Below are positions 33,725 through 42,188 of a stretch of 64,000 nucleotides of DNA, in pieces. The DNA lies in the NCBI RefSeq assembly GCF_030814415.1, contig NZ_JAUSVB010000002.1, positions 496,001 through 560,000 on the forward strand. The letters are read 5' to 3'. Made by a program: the position numbers and the translations under genes. This stretch comes from Cellulomonas humilata. Its GTDB lineage: Bacteria > Actinomycetota > Actinomycetes > Actinomycetales > Cellulomonadaceae. The first letter of the stretch is position 1. The number at the start of each line of letters is the position of its first letter. The notes below the pieces were generated by a model that searched no databases, was not told where the DNA came from, and worked only from the letters and a program-made list of their open reading frames with translations.

Positions 33725-35221
33725 ATGTCGCTCGACAGCTCCACCCTCCTGCCCGCCGTCCGCGCGTTCCTCTCCTCGCCCAAGCAGCTGCTGATCGACG
33801 GCGAGTGGGTGGACGCCAAGGACGGGAAGACCTTCGCCACCGTGAACCCGTCGACCGAGGAGGTCCTCGTCCAGGTGGCGCAGGCGTCCGCGGTGGACGT
33901 CGACCGTGCGGTCGCGGCGGCGCGCAACGCCTTCGAGGCGCCGTCGCCGTGGTCCCAGTTCACGCCGCGCGACCGCTCGCACCTGCTGTGGCGCATCGGC
34001 GACCTCATCGAGGCCCACGCCGACGAGTTCGCGCAGCTCGAGGCGCTGGACAACGGCAAGCGGGTCGAGGCCGCCCGGGACGGGGACGTCGCGACGGCAG
34101 CGGAGCTGTTCCGCTACTTCGCCGGGTGGGCCACCAAGATGGAGGGCACCACCATCCCGATGTCGGTGCCGGGACGTTCGTTCCACGCCTACACGCGCCG
34201 CGAGGCGATCGGCGTCGTCGCGGGCATCGTGCCGTGGAACTTCCCGCTGCTCATGGCCTGCTTCAAGATCGTCCCTGCGATCACCGCGGGGAACACGGTC
34301 ATCCTGAAGCCCGCCGAGCAGACGCCGCTGACCGCGCTCCGGCTGGGCGAGCTGCTGCTCGAGGCGGGCCTCCCCGCCGGTGTGGTGAACATCCTGCCCG
34401 GCTACGGCGACGCCGGAGCCGCGCTGGTGGACCACCCCGGCGTGGACAAGGTCGCGTTCACGGGCAGCACCGAGGTCGGCAAGAAGATCGCGGCCGCCGC
34501 CTCGGTGAACCTCAAGAAGGTGTCCCTCGAGCTCGGCGGCAAGGCGCCGAACATCATCTTCGCGGACGCCGACCTCGACGCCGCGATCGCGGGTGCCGTC
34601 CTGGGTGGCTACTTCAACGAGGGCCAGTGCTGCGTCAACGGCTCCCGGCTGTACGTCCAGCGCGCCGTCTTCGACCAGGTGGTCGACGGGGTCGCCGCGG
34701 CGGCCCGCGCGATCACGGTGGGCGACGGGTTCGAGGCGGGTGCGCACATGGGCCCGCTCGTGTCGCAGGAGCAGTTCGACAAGGTGCTGGGCTACATCCG
34801 TGGCGCCGTCGCCGACGGTGCGGTGCTCAGCGCCGGCAGCGCCGACCCGGCCCGCGACCGCGGCTTCTTCGTCAGCCCGACCCTGATCACCGGGGTCACG
34901 GAGCAGATGGCGGTGCAGACCGACGAGATCTTTGGTCCCGTCGTGACCGCGATCCCGTTCGACACCGAGGACGAGGTCGTCGCGGCCGCCAACAACACGG
35001 TGTACGGCCTGGCGGCCGGGGTCTGGTCGAACAACATCGGGACGGCCCACCGCGTCGGTGCGCGGCTGCGCGCGGGCACGGTGTGGCTCAACACCTGGCA
35101 CGCCGACGACGTCACGCTGCCGCGTGGCGGCTTCAAGCAGTCCGGGTGGGGGCGCGAGCTCGGCTCGTTCGGGCTGGACGACTACACGGAGCTCAAGACG
35201 GTCATCGCCGAGCTCCGGTGA
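33725..35221 (+). CDS. NAD(P)-dependent aldehyde dehydrogenase
   Basis: Oxidises an aldehyde to the acid; 498 residues, standard ALDH length. Motifs: VVAGIVPWNFPLLMACFKI, KPAEQTPLTAL, FTGSTEVGKKI (cofactor), the general-base Glu in SLELGGKAPN, the catalytic Cys303 in EGQCCVNGSR, and EIFGPVV. The ATG follows GGAAGG. The substrate cannot be read off; in this uronate setting candidates are an alpha-ketoglutarate semialdehyde or an aldehyde produced by the downstream copper radical oxidase. A terminator follows, so it is the last gene of the kduI-importer row. Confidence 0.92.
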   Translation: MSLDSSTLLPAVRAFLSSPKQLLIDGEWVDAKDGKTFATVNPSTEEVLVQVAQASAVDVDRAVAAARNAFEAPSPWSQFTPRDRSHLLWRIGDLIEAHADEFAQLEALDNGKRVEAARDGDVATAAELFRYFAGWATKMEGTTIPMSVPGRSFHAYTRREAIGVVAGIVPWNFPLLMACFKIVPAITAGNTVILKPAEQTPLTALRLGELLLEAGLPAGVVNILPGYGDAGAALVDHPGVDKVAFTGSTEVGKKIAAAASVNLKKVSLELGGKAPNIIFADADLDAAIAGAVLGGYFNEGQCCVNGSRLYVQRAVFDQVVDGVAAAARAITVGDGFEAGAHMGPLVSQEQFDKVLGYIRGAVADGAVLSAGSADPARDRGFFVSPTLITGVTEQMAVQTDEIFGPVVTAIPFDTEDEVVAAANNTVYGLAAGVWSNNIGTAHRVGARLRAGTVWLNTWHADDVTLPRGGFKQSGWGRELGSFGLDDYTELKTVIAELR

Positions 35222-35257
35222 GGCGTTCCACCGCCGGTTGACGCCGGCGCGCCGCAG

Positions 35258-35280
35258 GCACGACGGGGGGTCCGTCGTGC
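35258..35280 (+). terminator. Terminator after the aldehyde dehydrogenase gene
   Basis: A perfect 9-pair stem (GCACGACGG with CCGTCGTGC), a GGGGT loop and a TTGTT tail. Confidence 0.75.
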
Positions 35281-35309
35281 TTGTTCGCGCGCCCGGAAAC
35301 AGCACGTGA

Positions 35310-35325
35310 ATTCACGCATATGAAC
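35310..35325. promoter_or_regulatory. IclR-motif site 3, ATTCACGCATATGAAC
   Basis: It matches 13 of 16 positions of the site at 41279-41294. It lies in the AT-rich leader 144 bases before the giant oxidase gene, straight after the upstream terminator. Confidence 0.6.
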
Positions 35326-35358
35326 CACAATCAATTTCTGTTCACAAATCAGGATCAG

Positions 35359-35376
35359 GTTCTTGCATATGTGCAA
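35359..35376. promoter_or_regulatory. IclR-motif site 4, with dyad TTGCATATGTGCAA
   Basis: GTTCTTGCATATGTGC (35359-35374) matches 10 of 16 positions of the shared motif, and TTGCA-N4-TGCAA is itself palindromic. A TACGGT -10 candidate follows at 35387-35392. Confidence 0.45.
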
Positions 35377-35468
35377 TATCCGACAGTACGGTCCCTGAAG
35401 ACGTGACCCGCTGGTGCACCGCCGGATCCGTCCTGAGTCGATCTGAGTCCACGATCAAGGGATCAACG

Positions 35469-38400
35469 ATGAACCTGCGACGCCGATCTGTTCGTCCTCG
35501 ACCTTCGGTACTACGCCTCGTCGCGCTGGCTGCCGCGCTCGCCGTCGCCGTCCCGGCGGCCGCCGCCCCGGCAGCCGCGGCCGTCGACGACGACGTCCTG
35601 AAGGTCCTTCTCTTCTACAAGCCCAACTTCCACGCCTCGCACGTGCAGGCGCGTCAGGCCGTGCGCGACCTGGCGACCGAGCTGGCCGGCGAGTACGACC
35701 AGACCCTGGAGATCCAGGAGACGGAGGACCCCGCCGCGTTCACCACGGCGAACCTGGCCACGGTCGACGCGATGGTGTTCGCCCAGACCGGCGGCGTGCT
35801 GTTCGACGCAGCCCAGCGCGCCGCGCTCGAGGGCTACATCCGCGGCGGTGGCGGGTTCATGGGGCTGCACTACACCGGCTGGTCCGTGGGGCAGAGCGAG
35901 CACGACGTCAACCCGTTCTACGCCCGCCTCGTCGGCGCGATGTCCGAGGGGCACCCGGAGAACCCCGCCGTCCGCCCGGGCCGCGTCGTCGTGAGCGACG
36001 TGCAGCACCCGCTGACGGCCGGCGTCCCGACGAGCTTCACGCGCAGCGACGAGTGGTACGACTGGACGGTCAACCCCGCGCCGGACGTGCGCACGCTCCT
36101 CCTGGCCGACGAGGCGTCGTACGGCGGCGGCCGGCAGGGCACCTCGCACCCGATCACGTGGTGCCAGGAGATCGACGCCGGCCGGTCCTGGTACTCCGCG
36201 ATGGGCCACGAGGGCACCGCGTACTCCGAGCCGGTCATCCGCACGCAGATGCGCAACGGCCTCGCCTACGCCTCCGGGCTGCTGCAGGCCGACTGCTCGG
36301 CCCCGTCCAAGGAGGCCAACGGCGCCTGGAGCGACGTGACGCCGTGGCCGCTGATGCCCATCAACATGGCGCTCACGTCCGACGGGACCGTGCAGTCCTT
36401 CGGCAGCGTCGGCGGCTGGGGCACGGACGCCGCGCCCTACGACTGGACGGGCAACAGCTCGATCACGCAGGGCGGCCAGATGGAGGTCGACGTCTGGGAC
36501 CCCGCGCAGGAGCGCACGCTCGCGAACCTGCGCACCGGGATCCTGCCGAACACCACGTACACCGACCTGTTCTGCTCGATGCAGGTGCAGAACCCGCACG
36601 ACCACTCGACGATGACGGTCGGCGGTGACGACGGGCTGGGCGGCAACGCGCCCAACGACGCGGCCATCGGCGTCACCAGCTACACCACCAACAACGGGCT
36701 CCAGAACGAGGCGCCCATGAACTACCCCCGGTGGTACCCGACCGGGACGACCATGCCCAACGGCGACATCGTCGTCCAGGGCGGCAGCCTCCGCGGCGGG
36801 CCGGGCGGACCCGGCGTGCTCACGCCCGAGATCTACACGCCGGACGAGGGCAGCGGCTGGAAGACCCTCGACGGGGCCCGGAGCCCGGCGGCGTACGGCG
36901 ACGGCGGCGCCGACCACGCCGGTGCGGACGAGAACCGGTGGTGGTACCCGCGGGCGTTCGTGACCCCGGGCAGCGGCACCCTGTTCAACATCAGCGGCAC
37001 GCAGATGTTCGAGCTCGACCCGAGCGGCAACGACGGCACCGGCGAGCTGACGCTGCGCGGGACCCTGCCGGCCGCCATCGCCAACCAGGGCGCCGGCGGC
37101 AACCCGGTCGGCGCGACCTCGACGGCCACGATGTACCGGCCGGGCAAGATCCTGCAGGTCGGCGGCGGCTGGTGGGGCAACGGTGGCGGCCCGGACGGTG
37201 CGCGCGCCGGCTTCACGGTCGACATCACGGGTGGCGCGGCCACGCCGGTCATCACGGCGACCGAGCCGATGGCCTTCCAGCGCCACTGGGCGACCTCGAC
37301 CGTGCTGCCCGACGGTGACGTGCTGATCACCGGCGGCGGCCGGGAGAACAACGGCAACGGCGGCTACGTCACGAACGCCGAGATCTGGGACCCGGAGACG
37401 GGGCAGTGGACCACCGTCGCGGCGCCCTACGAGCACGCCCGGCTGTACCACTCGGCCGCGCTGCTCCTGCCCGACGGTCGCGTGATGGTCGGCGGCGGCG
37501 GCGCACCTGGTCCGCGGAACTACACGGACGTCGAGTACTACTCCCCGGCGTACCTGTTCGACGGCGAGGAGCCGGCCCAGCGACCGGAGATCACCGACGC
37601 CCCCGAGGCCATCGGCTACGACGGCACGTTCGGGATCGGGACGTCCGGCGACGTCTCTCGCGTGACCCTGGTCCGCAACGGGTCGGTGACGCACGGCTTC
37701 AACAACGACCAGAACTTCCAGGACCTGGAGTTCACCCAGGTGCCCGGCTCGGGCGAGGTCACCATCACGGCACCGCAGGACGGCACCTACGCCCCTCCGG
37801 GCGCGTACATGCTGTTCGTCTTCGACGCGGACGGCACTCCGTCGGTCGCCTCGATCGTGGACATCGACCCCGAGGTCGCGATGGACAAGCGGACCCCGCA
37901 GGTCGTCGACCAGTTCGAGTACCCGCGTCTGCCCGCCGACTGGCGCGGCGGCAACCCCGCCGCGGTCATCGACGTCGCAGCGGGCAACGGCCGGATGGCG
38001 CCGTGGACCGTCGACAACCAGGTGCAGCTCGTGCGTGGCACGGCACCCGGCCAGGGTGGCCTCGGGCTGACCGGCTACCACGTGGCTCTCGGCGGCTCCG
38101 GCAGCCTCGAGCGCACGCTCACGGGTCTCGAGCCCGACCGGGAGTACCGGGTCTCGCTGCGCTACGCACGCGACAGCCGGTCGGCGGCCGGGTCGGGCCC
38201 CGGGACGGCGGCACTGTCGGTCGGCAGCCTGAGCACCACGCTCACGGCGACGACGGACACGCCGTCGCAGAGCAGCGGACCGATCACCTTCGGCACGTAC
38301 GTCGGGACCTTCACGGCCTCGGCGCGCACCGAGACGCTCACGCTGGCCGGCGCAGGTGCGGGCCTCGTGATCGACGACCTCGTCGTCATCGGCGTGGACC

Positions 38401-40925
38401 CGGGCGTCGGCGACATCCCCGTCCACTACGAGTTCGAGGAGGGCGAGGGGACGGCGGCGGCCAACACCGGCACCGACTCCACGGTCGGCGCGGCGACCCT
38501 GACCGGCAACGCCGGCTGGTCCACCGCCGGTGCCCTCGGCGGGGCGCTCGACCTGTCGGGCGGCTCCAACGCGAACGCCGTGGACCTGCCGGACAACCTC
38601 CTGCAGGGCGAGGATAACTTCTCCACCTCGTTCTGGGTGCGTCCGGACACCAAGGCGAACTGGATCGGCCTGTTCCACCTCGGCGACGGGCTGGAGGGGG
38701 CGGGCAGCTTCTTCCAGATCCAGATGCAGACGCAGGCGGCGGGGAACACCGGTCTGGCGGCGACCTTCAAGGCGAAGGGCAGCGCCCTGCAGGAACGCGT
38801 CTACGCGACGCCGACCAAGGACGTCGTCGCCAACCAGTGGAACCACGTGGCATTCACCCGCCAGGGTGCGACCGGCACGCTGTACCTGAACGGAGTGGCG
38901 GTTGCCAGCCGCACCGACCTCACGATCGACATGGCCGACGTCGGGCCCACGTCGAACAACTGGCTGGGCCGTAACGGGTTCCCCGACCCGGCGTACGACG
39001 GGCTCATGGACGACGTCCGCCTCTACACGTCCACGCTCTCGGCGGACGACGTGGCGGCCCTGTACGACGACGGCACCGCGCTGCGCACCACGACGACGCT
39101 CACGGCCGACCCGGCCTCGCCGTCGCCGTTCGCGGAGCCGGTGGCCTTCACCGCGACGGTCGAGGGTGAGGACGACCAGCCGGCCAGCGGCACGGTCGCG
39201 CTGTGGGTCGACGGCGTCGCCGTCGGCTCGACGGTCACCCTGGCGGCCGGGACGGCCACGTTCCCCGGGGTCACCCTGACCCGGGGCGACCACCAGGTCG
39301 AGGCCCGGTTCACGGCCGCCGACGGATGGCGGGACTCGACCGGGACCCTCACGCACACGGTCCAGGGGCCACCCCCGGGATCGGGTGTGCCCATCCGGTA
39401 CGCGTTCGACGAGGGGACCGGCGCCACGGCCGCCAACAGCGGTCTGGACCAGTCGATCGGGGCGGCGACGCTCCAGGGCAGCACCGGCTGGGCAGCGGGG
39501 GGCAAGTTCGGGCCCGCGCTGTCCCTGCCCGGCGGTGGCTCGGCCACGGGCAACCACGTGCGGCTGCCGGACGACGTCCAGGCGGGCATGGACGACGAGT
39601 TCAGCCTGTCGGTGTGGGCGCGGCCCGACGTCCTGCCGGCGTGGGTCCCTCTCGTGCAGATCGGCAGCAGCACGGACACGTTCTTCCTGCTGCAGTCGAA
39701 CACCAGCGCCGCGGGTGCCACCGGCTTCGCCGCGACCTTCAAGAAGGCCGGGGCCGCCAACCAGGAGCGCCTGACGCTCGGCGGGGGCAACGACCTCCCG
39801 CTGAACCAGTGGACGCACGTGGTCTACACGCACAGCGGCACCACCGGGAAGATCTACTTCAACGGTGAGCTGAGGGGCACCCGGACCGACTTCACGCTCG
39901 ACATGAGTGACGTCGGGGTCGCGGGCAGCACGACCGCCAACCTGATCGGCGGCACCAGCTGGCCGGACGGACGGTTCGACGGTCTGGTCGACGAGTTCCA
40001 GATGTTCGGCTACGCGCTGACCGAGGAGCAGATCGACGGCCTGTTCGCCGGTCCGCCGCCCTCCAACACCGCTCCGGTCGGGGTCGCCGACTCCTACACG
40101 GCCAGCGAGGACGATGCCCTGTTCGTCGCTCCACCGGGCGTCCTGGCCAACGACACGGACGCCGAGGGCAACCCGCTCACGGCGACCAACGCCACCCAGC
40201 CGAGTCACGGTGACCTGCTGCTGGCGGCCTCGGGGTCCTTCACCTACACCCCCGACGCCGGGTTCTCCGGCACGGACACCTTCACGTACACGGCGAGCGA
40301 CGGGACGCTCAGCTCGCCGCCCGTGACGGTGACCCTCACGGTGGAGGCGGACGTCGACCCCGGACCGGTGACCACCACGGTCGCGGGGACGGCGAAGACC
40401 TTCACCTTCGGCAAGGCCGGTGCCGTCGTCGCGACGGTCACCCCGGCCACGGCCACGGGGACGGTCACCGTGCTTCTCGGTGACCGGATCATCGGGTCCG
40501 GCGCGGTGTCGGCGGGCTCGGTCACGATCCCCTTGCCGGCGAAGTCCCTGCCGACGGGAGATCACGAGCTCGCTCTCCAGTACTCCGGGGACCCGACCCA
40601 CGCGGCCTCGACCGGGACCGTGCCGGTGACGGTGCGCAAGGTCCTGCCGGTCATGGAGGTCAAGGCGCCCGCCGAGGTGAAGAAGGGGAAGCGCCCCACG
40701 GTCAGCGTGACGCTCCTGGCCCATGACGACGTGCTCGTCACCGGGACGGTCACCGTCGCGATCGCCGGCGGCGTCTCGATCACCGCCCCTCTGGTGGACG
40801 GCAGGGCGGCCGTCGAGCTCCCCAAGGCCACCACGGTCGGCGTGCTGGACGTCACCGTGACCTACAACGGCAGCAGCGTGGCCAGGAAGGTGGAGAAGAC
40901 CCTCACCATCAGCGTCATCAAGTAG
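35469..40925 (+). CDS. Secreted ThuA / copper-radical-oxidase (galactose-oxidase-like) fusion, 1818 aa
   Basis: Signal peptide (about 1-38), then a ThuA-like domain (about 44-277; VLLFYKPNFHASHVQARQA, GGGGFMGLHYTGW). The galactose-oxidase-like Kelch propeller plus E-set domain (about 285-805) keeps the copper-radical residues: Cys369 (FCSMQV) and Tyr423 (PRWYPT) for the thioether pair, Tyr660-His661 (ARLYHSAALLLPDGR) and His742 (VTHGFNNDQ). A sugar-binding-like segment (about 815-975), two LamG domains (about 980-1197 and 1304-1525), Ig-like repeats and a cadherin/VCBS-like unit follow. The ATG is chosen for the signal peptide and the AAGGGATCAACG leader. It probably oxidises an alcohol of a plant polysaccharide outside the cell and gives H2O2. 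Two IclR-motif sites lie upstream. Substrate unknown. Confidence 0.88.
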   Translation: MNLRRRSVRPRPSVLRLVALAAALAVAVPAAAAPAAAAVDDDVLKVLLFYKPNFHASHVQARQAVRDLATELAGEYDQTLEIQETEDPAAFTTANLATVDAMVFAQTGGVLFDAAQRAALEGYIRGGGGFMGLHYTGWSVGQSEHDVNPFYARLVGAMSEGHPENPAVRPGRVVVSDVQHPLTAGVPTSFTRSDEWYDWTVNPAPDVRTLLLADEASYGGGRQGTSHPITWCQEIDAGRSWYSAMGHEGTAYSEPVIRTQMRNGLAYASGLLQADCSAPSKEANGAWSDVTPWPLMPINMALTSDGTVQSFGSVGGWGTDAAPYDWTGNSSITQGGQMEVDVWDPAQERTLANLRTGILPNTTYTDLFCSMQVQNPHDHSTMTVGGDDGLGGNAPNDAAIGVTSYTTNNGLQNEAPMNYPRWYPTGTTMPNGDIVVQGGSLRGGPGGPGVLTPEIYTPDEGSGWKTLDGARSPAAYGDGGADHAGADENRWWYPRAFVTPGSGTLFNISGTQMFELDPSGNDGTGELTLRGTLPAAIANQGAGGNPVGATSTATMYRPGKILQVGGGWWGNGGGPDGARAGFTVDITGGAATPVITATEPMAFQRHWATSTVLPDGDVLITGGGRENNGNGGYVTNAEIWDPETGQWTTVAAPYEHARLYHSAALLLPDGRVMVGGGGAPGPRNYTDVEYYSPAYLFDGEEPAQRPEITDAPEAIGYDGTFGIGTSGDVSRVTLVRNGSVTHGFNNDQNFQDLEFTQVPGSGEVTITAPQDGTYAPPGAYMLFVFDADGTPSVASIVDIDPEVAMDKRTPQVVDQFEYPRLPADWRGGNPAAVIDVAAGNGRMAPWTVDNQVQLVRGTAPGQGGLGLTGYHVALGGSGSLERTLTGLEPDREYRVSLRYARDSRSAAGSGPGTAALSVGSLSTTLTATTDTPSQSSGPITFGTYVGTFTASARTETLTLAGAGAGLVIDDLVVIGVDPGVGDIPVHYEFEEGEGTAAANTGTDSTVGAATLTGNAGWSTAGALGGALDLSGGSNANAVDLPDNLLQGEDNFSTSFWVRPDTKANWIGLFHLGDGLEGAGSFFQIQMQTQAAGNTGLAATFKAKGSALQERVYATPTKDVVANQWNHVAFTRQGATGTLYLNGVAVASRTDLTIDMADVGPTSNNWLGRNGFPDPAYDGLMDDVRLYTSTLSADDVAALYDDGTALRTTTTLTADPASPSPFAEPVAFTATVEGEDDQPASGTVALWVDGVAVGSTVTLAAGTATFPGVTLTRGDHQVEARFTAADGWRDSTGTLTHTVQGPPPGSGVPIRYAFDEGTGATAANSGLDQSIGAATLQGSTGWAAGGKFGPALSLPGGGSATGNHVRLPDDVQAGMDDEFSLSVWARPDVLPAWVPLVQIGSSTDTFFLLQSNTSAAGATGFAATFKKAGAANQERLTLGGGNDLPLNQWTHVVYTHSGTTGKIYFNGELRGTRTDFTLDMSDVGVAGSTTANLIGGTSWPDGRFDGLVDEFQMFGYALTEEQIDGLFAGPPPSNTAPVGVADSYTASEDDALFVAPPGVLANDTDAEGNPLTATNATQPSHGDLLLAASGSFTYTPDAGFSGTDTFTYTASDGTLSSPPVTVTLTVEADVDPGPVTTTVAGTAKTFTFGKAGAVVATVTPATATGTVTVLLGDRIIGSGAVSAGSVTIPLPAKSLPTGDHELALQYSGDPTHAASTGTVPVTVRKVLPVMEVKAPAEVKKGKRPTVSVTLLAHDDVLVTGTVTVAIAGGVSITAPLVDGRAAVELPKATTVGVLDVTVTYNGSSVARKVEKTLTISVIK

Positions 40926-40931
40926 CCCGGT

Positions 40932-40976
40932 CGACGACGCGGGCCCGGAGGAAACTCCTCCGGGCCCGCGTCGTCG
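40932..40976. terminator. Strong bidirectional terminator
   Basis: A perfect 21-pair stem with a 3-base loop (AAC at 40953-40955) starts 7 bases after the oxidase stop. The next gene ends 20 bases away on the other strand, so it serves both. Confidence 0.85.
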
Positions 40977-40995
40977 TGCTCTGCGATCGTCGTGC

Positions 40996-41223
40996 TCAGG
41001 CTCCGGTGTCGAGGGCGGCGACGACCCCGGCGCGGCTGGCGTCCTCGCTCGCCAGGACACCGCCGTTGGCGACGATGTCGGGCGTGATCTCGGTGAACAC
41101 CATGCGGACGTCCTGACGACGGGCGCCGAGGAGCTCGACGGCGCTGTCGGCCACGGCCTGGGCGAAGGCGCGGCGCTGCTCCAGCGTCCGGCCCCGGAGC
41201 AGCTCGACGGTGATGTTGGGCAT
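40996..41223 (-). CDS. 4-oxalocrotonate-tautomerase-family small protein
   Basis: A 75-residue tautomerase. It begins MPNITVELLRGRTLEQRRAF, so after Met removal the catalytic N-terminal proline is exposed. The 4-OT pattern continues through AVADSAVELLG and VRMVFTEI. Members shift keto-enol forms of 2-keto acids and are usually hexamers. The ATG at 41223 is chosen because proline must be residue 2; a GTG-type longer frame to 41277 would bury it. An IclR-motif palindrome lies 56 bases upstream, which links it to uronate use. The natural substrate is unknown. Confidence 0.85.
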   Translation of the reverse strand: MPNITVELLRGRTLEQRRAFAQAVADSAVELLGARRQDVRMVFTEITPDIVANGGVLASEDASRAGVVAALDTGA

Positions 41224-41278
41224 GGGGGTCCCTCTCAGGCGTTCGTCGGGAGCGTGGCCGTCCACATCCGCGACCATG

Positions 41279-41294
41279 GTTCGCTCATATGAAC
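41279..41294. promoter_or_regulatory. IclR-motif site 5, palindrome GTTCGCTCATATGAAC
   Basis: Best copy of the shared motif, with GTTC/GAAC arms. It lies between the divergent tautomerase and YcnI-like genes, 56 bases from the former and 142 from the latter. Confidence 0.6.
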
Positions 41295-41349
41295 GTCATC
41301 CTAGGCGCGAGCCCTCTGCGGTTCAACAATGTGTAGCGAGTTCACATCC

Positions 41350-41378
41350 TTGACAGTGATTCGGCAGGCTGGTTCAGT
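41350..41378 (+). promoter_or_regulatory. Possible promoter of the YcnI-CopCD operon
   Basis: TTGACA (41350-41355) followed after 17 bases by TTCAGT (41373-41378). The -35 is perfect, the -10 poor. Confidence 0.35.
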
Positions 41379-41435
41379 GACGTTCGTCGACGGCGACAAT
41401 TCGCCCCGGCTCGGCGACGAGATGAGGACGGATAC

Positions 41436-42188
41436 ATGGAGCGAGACGCCGGGATGGCGGACGGGGCCCCGAGGGGCAGGCGCCTCCTCGCGCGACTGGG
41501 CGCCGTCGTCGCCGCCTGTCTGGTGCTGGTGGGCGTGGCGACGCCGGCCCACGCGCACGTCACGATCACGCCCTCCACCACGGCGGCCGGCGCCTACGCC
41601 GTCCTCGAGCTGACCGTGCCCCACGGGTGCGCGGGCTCGTCGACCACGCAGGTCACCATCCAGATGCCCGACCAGGTGGCCTCGGTGTCACCGACCCGGC
41701 ACGCCCTGTGGGAGGTGGACAAGACGATGGAGACGCTCGACCCGCCCGTCACCGACAGCCACGGCCGCCAGATCACCGAACGCGTCGCCTCCGTGACCTT
41801 CCGCACCGACACCCCGCTCCCCGAGGGCTACCGCGACGTCCTCGCGCTGTCGCTGCAGCTGCCCGACCTGGAGGGCGACACCCTGGTGTTCCCGACCATC
41901 CAGACGTGCGAGCAGGGTGAGGCTGCCTGGATCGAGGTGCCGGCCGACGGGCAGGACGGGGAGGACCTCGAGCTGCCCGCGCCGGCGTTCGTCCTCACCG
42001 CCGCGGACGGCGGCGGCCACGACACGTCCTCCGCGGTCGACACCAGCCTCGCGGCCGTCAGCACGGAGGGCGGCGCCGCGGGGGAGTCGAGCGCCGTGGA
42101 CGCCTGGACGGTCGCGGCCCTCGTCGCGGGCCTGGCCGGTGCCGCGTTGGGTGCGACGGCGCTCGTGCTCCGGCGTCGCCGGACGTGA
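41436..42188 (+). CDS. YcnI-like copper-binding membrane protein (DUF1775)
   Basis: Exported protein of 250 residues. A signal peptide ends at THAHA-type sequence (VATPAHAHVTITP), leaving a mature N-terminal His, the copper ligand of YcnI proteins. The conserved Trp is in HALWEVDKT. The DUF1775 domain (about 40-185) has two cysteines (HGCAGS, QTCEQGE), and a C-terminal membrane helix is followed by RRRRT. The ATG at 41436 follows GATGAGGACGGATAC. The CopCD gene overlaps its stop by 4 bases, a conserved pairing for copper uptake. It probably hands copper to CopCD at the outer membrane face. Confidence 0.9.
   Translation: MERDAGMADGAPRGRRLLARLGAVVAACLVLVGVATPAHAHVTITPSTTAAGAYAVLELTVPHGCAGSSTTQVTIQMPDQVASVSPTRHALWEVDKTMETLDPPVTDSHGRQITERVASVTFRTDTPLPEGYRDVLALSLQLPDLEGDTLVFPTIQTCEQGEAAWIEVPADGQDGEDLELPAPAFVLTAADGGGHDTSSAVDTSLAAVSTEGGAAGESSAVDAWTVAALVAGLAGAALGATALVLRRRRT

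Noticed and set aside
35511..41060. Minus-strand open frame of 1849 codons
   Set aside because: A shadow of the ThuA/copper-oxidase gene; no domain, and the sense frame has all catalytic residues.
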